In this document: piece by piece, positions 1 through 4,795 of the stretch
How the letters are laid out: each line of letters opens with the position of its first letter
How positions within the stretch are numbered: position 1 is the stretch's first letter
Assembly: GCA_964403795.1 (NCBI GenBank)
Contig: CAYOHP010000151.1
Location: 1 to 15,338 of the forward strand
Direction of reading: 5' to 3'
Length of the DNA stretch: 15,338 bases
Origin: CAYOHP01 sp964403795 [NCBI: uncultured bacterium]
GTDB lineage: Bacteria; Muiribacteriota; UBA6191; CAZXTJ01
The notes under the pieces: model-generated
Databases searched by the model: none
Seen by the model: only the letters and a program-made list of their open reading frames with translations
Told to the model about the DNA's origin: nothing
Made by a program: the position numbers and the translations under genes

Positions 1-32
1 CACCATCCCCGGTTCAAATCCGGGTGTCGCCT
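1..32 (+). tRNA. 3' end of a tRNA (probably tRNA-Cys), truncated by window edge
   Basis: The T arm is complete: stem CCCGG at 8-12, loop TTCAAAT at 13-19, stem CCGGG at 20-24. It is followed by a 7-base acceptor strand TGTCGCC (25-31) and a discriminator T at 32. The missing 5' end should therefore start GGCGACA. A U discriminator with a GGCG-type acceptor fits tRNA-Cys best, and the short AT-containing variable stretch before the T arm also resembles bacterial tRNA-Cys. The anticodon lies outside the window, so identity is inferred; Gly or another U73 tRNA is possible. CCA is not encoded: the bases after 32 are CATG. Confidence 0.8.
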
Positions 33-66
33 CATGTCACGGGGGGACTCCCCCCGGACCCGGCAC

Positions 67-108
67 GGGATGTCCGGGCCGTGGGCTTCGCCCAGACCCG
101 AACATCCC
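67..108. other. Long imperfect hairpin with nested TTC triloop
   Basis: GGGATGTCCGGG (67-78) pairs with CCCGAACATCCC (97-108) with one mismatch. Inside it TGGGC (82-86) and GCCCA (90-94) form a second stem closed by TTC. It lies just downstream of the plus-strand tRNA and could act in 3' processing or termination of that transcript. No U-tract follows. Confidence 0.55.
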
Positions 109-111
109 GAG

Positions 112-128
112 GCAACCCTTCGGGTTGC
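112..128. terminator. Perfect 7-bp hairpin, possible terminator of the plus-strand tRNA
   Basis: GCAACCC (112-118), loop TTC, GGGTTGC (122-128). A moderately T-rich stretch (GATTGATTT, about 133-141) follows on the plus strand, but not as a run directly against the stem. Termination is therefore plausible, not certain. Confidence 0.4.
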
Positions 129-236
129 TGCAGATTGATTTGGGGGGACTCCCCCCAAACCCCCCGCTCGCTCCGCTCGGACGGCACCCATTCCCGGGAT
201 CTTCGCGGGACAAACAGGACACACCCGAGGCCTCTC

Positions 237-257
237 CGGCAGTCCGCAGGACTGCCG
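237..257. other. Perfect 9-bp hairpin with GCA triloop
   Basis: CGGCAGTCC (237-245), loop GCA, GGACTGCCG (249-257). It is the longest perfect stem in the tRNA-tRNA gap. There is no T-run on either side, so it is not called a terminator. Confidence 0.6.
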
Positions 258-424
258 CTCCGTGGTTGGCCCATCGATCTGCCGGGGGGTGTGGAGGATC
301 TTTTCCGTGGCCCCCTGGGCGGCGCACTAGAGGTGACCATTCCGCGAGGCGGGGACCCTGCCCGGGACCACGAGAAGAGCCAAAACCGACCACGCTCGAC
401 CCGGCTGGAGCGAGTTCTCGGGCT

Positions 425-441
425 CCCCCGCCTCGCGGGGG
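425..441. other. Perfect 7-bp GC hairpin with CTC triloop
   Basis: CCCCCGC (425-431), loop CTC, GCGGGGG (435-441). It lies about 50 bases downstream of the 3' end of tRNA-Val, which is read on the minus strand, so it could stop or protect that transcript. No T-tract is present. Confidence 0.5.
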
Positions 442-489
442 GTCCGGGGGGAGTCCCACCGTGCTTACACGAGGGGCCCCCCCGTGACA

Positions 490-563
490 TGGGCGTACAC
501 GGGTTCGAACCGCGGACTTCCTCGGTGTAAGCGAGGCGCTCTGACCAGCTGAGCTATACGCCC
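490..563 (-). tRNA. tRNA-Val, anticodon UAC
   Basis: On the minus strand the full cloverleaf reads out. The acceptor GGGCGTA (563-557) pairs with TACGCCC (497-491), and the discriminator is A (490). The D arm is GCTC/GAGC. The anticodon stem CCTCG/CGAGG encloses the loop CTTACAC, with anticodon TAC at 529-527. The T stem CGCGG/CCGTG has one G-T pair and encloses TTCGAAC. The length is 74 bases. CCA is not encoded, so the end must be added by the nucleotidyltransferase, for which a gene (cca) is present at 10907-12022. Confidence 0.95.
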
Positions 564-572
564 TCGGGGCCC

Positions 573-600
573 ATGGTACCTGGGATGGCGCTGCCAGGCA
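573..600 (-). promoter_or_regulatory. Weak candidate promoter for tRNA-Val
   Basis: On the minus strand a TACCAT hexamer (578-573) lies about 10 bases upstream of the mature tRNA 5' end. An ATGCCT hexamer lies 17 bases further upstream but matches a sigma-70 -35 box poorly. The call rests mainly on position. Confidence 0.25.
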
Positions 601-637
601 TCCATCGTCTCCGTTGGCCCCCGAGATCGGCTCCAGG

Positions 638-646
638 TGCTATCCT
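638..646 (+). promoter_or_regulatory. Candidate extended -10 box upstream of the split ispG
   Basis: TGC followed by TATCCT fits an extended -10 element, 41 bases upstream of the start at 688. No acceptable -35 hexamer sits at the normal distance; TTGGCC at 614-619 is too far away. This is the only promoter-like signal before the plus-strand gene set. Confidence 0.3.
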
Positions 647-687
647 GACCCTCGGTCGGCATCCGCATCCGCCGATCCGGAGGCTTC

Positions 688-1602
688 ATGGCCGGCACCC
701 CCATCTACCTCGGAGACCTGACCCAGAGCAGGGCCCTCGAGGCGACCATCGACGCCATCACCAACCACGCCATCGACGGCGCCACCAACTTCGTGCTCGC
801 CAGGGAACAGCTCCCGCACTACCGGGAGTTCCACGGGATCGCCAACCAGAACGAGAAAATCTTCTGGTACCGGCTCCGTCCCGGCGAGCCGCTGCCCGAG
901 CAACGCTTCCCGGGCCTGGTGGCGGAGGGAGCATGCCTGGCCGGCCTGGCCCGGGAGCAGCCCGCCTACCTCGACGGCCTCAGGGTGGTCATGGTCCCCG
1001 ACGGCACCGACCTGGCGGCCCTGGCCTGCTCCCTCCGGGAGCACGGCGTGGCCGAGCTCTCGGTCGAGGCCGGTGCGACGGACCCCAGCGAACTCCTCGA
1101 CCGCGCCGAGGGCCTGCGGGATCTGACCGGACTGCCCTTGCACCTCGCCCTCACCGGCGAGCCTTCCACCCTGGAGGAGGGTGCCCTCTCCCTGGGCCTG
1201 CTCCTGGATCGGGGGTGGGTCTCCAGCCTCTCGCTCCACGGCGCGGCCGGAGTTCCGGGACACGGCTTCGCCCGCAGCGTCTTCAACGCCATGGAGCTCA
1301 AGCGCTTCGGCCTGAACTACGTCTCCTGCCCGACCTGCGGACGCTGCCGGGTCGACCTCGAGACCATCACCAACGAGGTCAAGGCCCGTACCAAGGACAT
1401 CACCCAGCCGCTCACCATCGCCATCATGGGCTGCGAGGTGAACGGCCCCGGGGAGGCCCGGCACGCCGACATCGGGATCGCGGCCGGCACCGAGAGCGGA
1501 CTGCTGATCGAGGGCGGCAAGACGGTCGCCAAGTTCAAGGAGAGCGAGCTGGTCGACGTGCTGGTGGCACGGATCCGCGAGCGGGTCGGATCGCAGCCAT
1601 GA
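688..1602 (+). CDS. IspG (HMBPP synthase) C-terminal part: A*-like domain plus [4Fe-4S] domain
   Basis: This 304-residue protein carries the iron-sulfur half of IspG (GcpE), which converts MEcPP to HMBPP in the MEP isoprenoid pathway. The cluster ligands are clear: C214 and C217 in YVSCPTCGR, C249 in IMGCEVNGPGEA, and the conserved E256. Residues about 95-195 have no TIM-barrel motifs of the usual catalytic domain. Their order of motifs (GLRVVMVPDG, a helical stretch, LPLHLALTGEP, then GALSLGLLLDRG before the Cys domain) resembles the A* insert of the large plant-type enzyme. The first 90 or so residues are not recognised. The start is set by GGAGG at 679-683. The gene overlaps the next one by 4 bases (ATGA), so the two parts are likely made together. 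What is odd is that the C-terminal half is encoded before the N-terminal half. The Fe-S domain is certain; the A* assignment is inferred. Confidence 0.9.
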   Translation: MAGTPIYLGDLTQSRALEATIDAITNHAIDGATNFVLAREQLPHYREFHGIANQNEKIFWYRLRPGEPLPEQRFPGLVAEGACLAGLAREQPAYLDGLRVVMVPDGTDLAALACSLREHGVAELSVEAGATDPSELLDRAEGLRDLTGLPLHLALTGEPSTLEEGALSLGLLLDRGWVSSLSLHGAAGVPGHGFARSVFNAMELKRFGLNYVSCPTCGRCRVDLETITNEVKARTKDITQPLTIAIMGCEVNGPGEARHADIGIAAGTESGLLIEGGKTVAKFKESELVDVLVARIRERVGSQP

Positions 1603-2453
1603 GTGCGAGCCCGGAACCCGTCCGTCCCGCCTCCGCGAGTCCGGGGCCAGTGGCCTCCCCCCGTCGCCCCACCCGCACCCTCCGGGTGGGCCGGATCGCC
1701 ATCGGAAGCGACCACCCGGTGGCGGTCCAGTCGATGTGTTCGACCCTGACCACCGACGTGCCCGCGACCCTCACCGAGTGCCGACGCGAACTCGAGGCCG
1801 GCGTCGAGGTCATCCGGATCACGGTGCCCGATGAGGAGTCCGCCCGAGGCTTCGGCGAGATCCGCGCCGAGCTGCCGGACGTCCCCCTGATCGCCGACAT
1901 CCACTTCCTGCCCCGGATGGCCTTCCTTGCCCTCGACCAGGGCGCTGACTGCATCCGGATCAATCCCGGCAACATCGGGCCTCCCCGCAAGGTGAAGGAG
2001 ATCGTGGATGCGGTCCGCGGCGCCGGGCGCTCGATGCGGATCGGGGTCAACGGCGGCTCCCTGGAGAAGGACATCGAGGAGCGCCACGGAGGGGCCACGC
2101 CTGCCGCCATCGTGGAGAGCGCCCGACGCTGGATCCGCCACATGGAGGACTGGGGCATGCGGGACTTCAAGGTCTCCCTCAAGTCCTCCTCGGTGCCCCA
2201 CTCCATCGAGGCCTACCGTCTCTTCGCTGCCGACCCCGAGTGCGGGGACTACCCCTTGCACCTCGGGATCACCGAGGCGGGCAACGGATTCGATGCCCTG
2301 GTCAAGTCGGCCGTCGGGATCGGGGTCCTGCTCTGCGAGGGGATCGGGGACACCATCCGGATCTCGCTCACACAGGACCCGGTCGACGAGGTGCGGTCCT
2401 GTCGCCGCCTGCTCGAGGCGGTCGGCCGCTTCCGGAACCGGGGTCGCGCCTAG
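1599..2453 (+). CDS. IspG (HMBPP synthase) N-terminal TIM-barrel domain, separate polypeptide
   Basis: This 284-residue protein is the catalytic A domain of IspG. Family motifs run in the normal order: VAVQSM (41-46), TTDV, ADIHF (99-103), RINPGNIG (120-127), RIGVNGGSLEKD (147-158), DFKVSLKSS (189-197), LHLGITEAG (220-228) and EGIGDTIRISLT (247-258). In ordinary IspG the chain then continues through an RSRG-like segment straight into the Fe-S domain. Here it stops at RFRNRGRA, exactly at that boundary, and no Cys ligands are present. Those ligands lie in the gene at 688-1602. The N-terminal 25 residues are Pro/Ser-rich and may be disordered. The start overlaps the upstream stop by 4 bases. 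In single-chain dimeric IspG the active site is built from the barrel of one subunit and the Fe-S domain of the other, so a two-protein enzyme is structurally reasonable. Confidence 0.93.
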   Translation: MSASPEPVRPASASPGPVASPRRPTRTLRVGRIAIGSDHPVAVQSMCSTLTTDVPATLTECRRELEAGVEVIRITVPDEESARGFGEIRAELPDVPLIADIHFLPRMAFLALDQGADCIRINPGNIGPPRKVKEIVDAVRGAGRSMRIGVNGGSLEKDIEERHGGATPAAIVESARRWIRHMEDWGMRDFKVSLKSSSVPHSIEAYRLFAADPECGDYPLHLGITEAGNGFDALVKSAVGIGVLLCEGIGDTIRISLTQDPVDEVRSCRRLLEAVGRFRNRGRA

Positions 2454-2477
2454 TACGGTTGCCGCGGACCTCCATCG

Positions 2478-4703
2478 ATGACGGATTCCCCGGCGAGCCA
2501 TGCAACCGGACCGCCCGACAAGCCCGTCCGGGGTGCCGTCACCACGGGGGGCACGGTTCCTGTCGCCAACGTGACCGGACCGGGCCCCGCCATCGCGGTC
2601 ACCGGAGGCCAGGGAAAGGTCTGGGGAACCAACAACCTCCCCGCCGTGGAGGTCGACGGGGCCCTGGCCGGCCAGGACGCCCTGATCCGGGAGGAACTCG
2701 AGCGCCTCAGGGCCCAGGGCATCTTCACCCAGCTGGCCGAGGGACTGCCCGACGGTTCGGCCCAGAAGCGCCTCCTGCTCAGGATCTCGGAGAGCTTCGG
2801 CCTCCAGCTGGTCCTGGCGAGCTTCGGGTACCTGGCGATCTCCATCGGCTTCCGGCTGCTCGTCCCCCCGGAGGTCGGCGCCTACGAGGGCTTGAACTTC
2901 CTGCTCTTCCTCTACCTGCTCTTCGGCGCCGCCTACTTCGCCCGGTACGACGTCCCCCGGGCCGGTTTCGCATCCCTGGTCCTGCTCATCGCCGCCACCA
3001 TGGCCTACGCCGCCAGGCTCACCGGCTTCCGCCCGTCGCTCTACTTCCTGGTGACCCATCCGATGCTCACCCTGGGCATCAATCTGCTCTACTCGTCCTA
3101 CCTCGAGGCCGCCGCCAAGAAGGGCATCCTGGCGCTCACCAGCCGCCGCGAGCTGATGCAGATGGAGCAGCAGAAGCGCGGCGCCGGCCAGAAGGACGAC
3201 GACGTCCTCAAGCGGATGAAGGAAGCGGACGTCCGCTCGGTCCAGATCAAGACCAACTTCTCCGACGTCCTGAACACGCTGCGCGACCTGGGGAGTTCGA
3301 TCCGGGAGTCGGACATCTACGAGACCATCTTCCGCCTGCTCCACCGGGGGACCGAGGCCCAGGCCGCGGAGCTCTGGTTCCTGTCCGACGACGGCAAGAG
3401 CCTGAAGGTCGAGGAAGCCCGCCAGTCCGCCGGGAAGACCATGATGGCCTCCGAGTTCCAGATGACCCTCCCCCACGACGACACCAGTCTCGTCAGCATG
3501 TGCGCCCGGCGCATGCAGGCGCTGCTCCCCGACTCGATCGCCAGCGACGGCATCCTCCGGGACCTGCAGAAGAAGAGTCCCCACCCCACCGTGCTGGCCC
3601 TCCCGATCATGGTCGACGGACGGGTGAAGGCCGTCCTCAACGTCAGCCGGGGCTCGACGGCCCTGGAACCCCACCAGATCGCCCTCCTGCACACCGTCAG
3701 CCAGGTCGGCGCCCGCGCCTTCGAGACCGCCCGGACCTTCTCCCTCTCGGAGGCGGAGCGCAAGGCCGCCGTGAACCTCTCGCAGCAGGAACGCGCCGAG
3801 AGGGTCAAGACCCGCGAGACCCTGGAGCGGTTCGTCTCCCGGAACGTGATCGACGTCGTCATGGAGAACCCCAACCTCTCGCAGAACATGGAGGTCACGG
3901 TGCTCCTGGCCGACCTGCGGGGGTTCACCGCCATCTCGGAGAAGCTACCGCCGGAAGTGGTCGTGGAGATGCTGAACGACTACTTCGGGAGCCTGACGCC
4001 GCTGGTCTTCAAGTACCAGGGCACCCTCGACAAGTACATCGGCGACATGATCATGGCCCTGTTCGGCCCCCCCCGGCCCACCGGGCGCGACGCCGAAGCC
4101 GCGGCCCGCTGCGCCCTGGAGATGCGGTACGCCTTCGACCACCAGTTCAAGCGCAAGTGGGAGCCCAGGATCAACCACGTCCTGGACCTCGGGATCGCGC
4201 TCAACACCGGACCCGCCACGGTAGGCCTGCTGGGCTCCGACAAGCAGGTGAACTACACGGCCATCGGCGACACCGTGAACACCGCTTCCCGCCTGGAGGA
4301 CGTGACGCCGGGAGGGCGCATCCTCTGTACCGAGGCGACCTACGAGAAGATCGGCCACGCCATCGAACTCGCCCTGGCCGGGGCCAAGAGCTTCAAGGGC
4401 AAGACCGAGAAGACCCGGATCTTCGAGATCCGCGGCCTGCGCAGCGCCAGCGGCTCGATCAAGACGGCCCGCCCCGCCACCGGCCCCTCACCCGCGGCGA
4501 GACCGGTGGCCGGGATCCAGGCCTCGACCTCCCAGTCGGCCAGTCTCTCGCAGTCGCGCCCCGAGGTCCCGCTCGCCCCCGCCCGTCCCCAGGCGCCCGC
4601 GGCCCGCCCCCCCGACCCTGAGCCGGGACATGCCTGCCCCCTCTGCCAGAGCCCGGTCCCGGCCTCGGCCCAGAATTGTCCCACTTGCGGCATGAAGCTC
4701 TGA
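2478..4703 (+). CDS. Membrane class III (IIIb-like) adenylate cyclase with GAF domain and C-terminal zinc ribbon
   Basis: This 741-residue protein is predicted to make cAMP at the inner membrane. Its order is: a cytosolic low-complexity N-terminus (1-60), four membrane helices (about 108-129, 139-155, 162-180, 187-206), a coiled coil (210-260), a GAF-like domain (275-420), a linker helix, a class III cyclase domain (465-655), a Pro/Ala/Ser linker (660-716) and a two-knuckle zinc ribbon (C720, C723, C734, C737). Catalytic residues visible are the metal ligands D479 (LLADLRGFT) and D523 (KYIGDMIM), the purine-site pair K519 and T594 (NYTAIGDTVN), the transition-state N601 and R605, and the phosphate-binding K640. 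Lys with Thr at the purine site is the class IIIb pattern, seen in bicarbonate-responsive cyclases; actual bicarbonate sensing is not shown here. The ATG at 2478 lies 24 bases after ispG and lacks a good ribosome site. GAF and zinc ribbon are fold-level calls. Confidence 0.9.
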   Translation: MTDSPASHATGPPDKPVRGAVTTGGTVPVANVTGPGPAIAVTGGQGKVWGTNNLPAVEVDGALAGQDALIREELERLRAQGIFTQLAEGLPDGSAQKRLLLRISESFGLQLVLASFGYLAISIGFRLLVPPEVGAYEGLNFLLFLYLLFGAAYFARYDVPRAGFASLVLLIAATMAYAARLTGFRPSLYFLVTHPMLTLGINLLYSSYLEAAAKKGILALTSRRELMQMEQQKRGAGQKDDDVLKRMKEADVRSVQIKTNFSDVLNTLRDLGSSIRESDIYETIFRLLHRGTEAQAAELWFLSDDGKSLKVEEARQSAGKTMMASEFQMTLPHDDTSLVSMCARRMQALLPDSIASDGILRDLQKKSPHPTVLALPIMVDGRVKAVLNVSRGSTALEPHQIALLHTVSQVGARAFETARTFSLSEAERKAAVNLSQQERAERVKTRETLERFVSRNVIDVVMENPNLSQNMEVTVLLADLRGFTAISEKLPPEVVVEMLNDYFGSLTPLVFKYQGTLDKYIGDMIMALFGPPRPTGRDAEAAARCALEMRYAFDHQFKRKWEPRINHVLDLGIALNTGPATVGLLGSDKQVNYTAIGDTVNTASRLEDVTPGGRILCTEATYEKIGHAIELALAGAKSFKGKTEKTRIFEIRGLRSASGSIKTARPATGPSPAARPVAGIQASTSQSASLSQSRPEVPLAPARPQAPAARPPDPEPGHACPLCQSPVPASAQNCPTCGMKL

Positions 4704-4786
4704 CAGCCCTCCGGGAGCCGGTGGACCTGCTACCTTTCCACCAGGGAACCCGGACCGACGCAGCCCGGTCCCCCTAGGGAGGCAGA

Positions 4787-4792
4787 GGAGGG
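4787..4792 (+). promoter_or_regulatory. Ribosome binding site that decides a CTG start
   Basis: GGAGGG (within AGGAGGG, 4786-4792) ends 3 bases before an in-frame CTG at 4796. No ATG, GTG or TTG lies in that frame between the upstream in-frame TAG (4775) and the GTG at 5000, although the hydrophobic N-terminal segment is encoded in between. Confidence 0.6.
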
Positions 4793-4795
4793 ACG

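Larger units (their letters stand above)
33..491. repeat. Intergenic element between convergent tRNAs, bounded by an imperfect inverted repeat
   Basis: The stretch between the two tRNAs shows no credible gene; the open frames here are GC-driven and overlap each other on both strands. The left edge (33-61) recurs as its reverse complement at the right edge. Positions 440-457 match the inner 18 bases and 481-491 match the outer 11, with about 23 extra bases (458-480) between the two halves. The outermost 14 bases, CATGTCACGGGGGG (33-46), match 478-491 exactly. The palindromic core GGGGGGACTCCCCCC occurs twice in direct orientation (41-55 and 142-156) and again, shortened and inverted, at 446-457. 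A MITE-like or REP-like element, or a shared tRNA trailer, could look like this. No transposase or target duplication is visible. Confidence 0.6.

Noticed and set aside
460-474. Second tRNA-Val anticodon-arm remnant (CTTACAC followed by GAGG)
   Set aside because: The flanks do not pair as an anticodon stem and no other tRNA arm is present. The small CGTG/CACG hairpin explains the match.
24-530. Open reading frames on both strands in the tRNA-tRNA gap
   Set aside because: They overlap each other and both tRNAs, lack ribosome sites and have low-complexity Pro/Arg/Gly translations typical of GC-rich non-coding DNA.
573-1598. Upstream extension of the ispG barrel gene in its own frame to 573
   Set aside because: The extension is Arg/Pro/Gly-rich and overlaps the well-supported Fe-S gene. 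The start at 1599 with ATGA overlap fits the family motifs.
688-2453. Split ispG as a frameshift or pseudogene
   Set aside because: The domains are in reversed order and each has its own start, stop and intact motifs, which a simple frameshift cannot produce.
1317-3692. Very long minus-strand open frame opposite ispG and the cyclase
   Set aside because: Its translation has no recognisable domain, while the plus strand carries full, conserved domains. It is a by-product of G/C-rich third positions.
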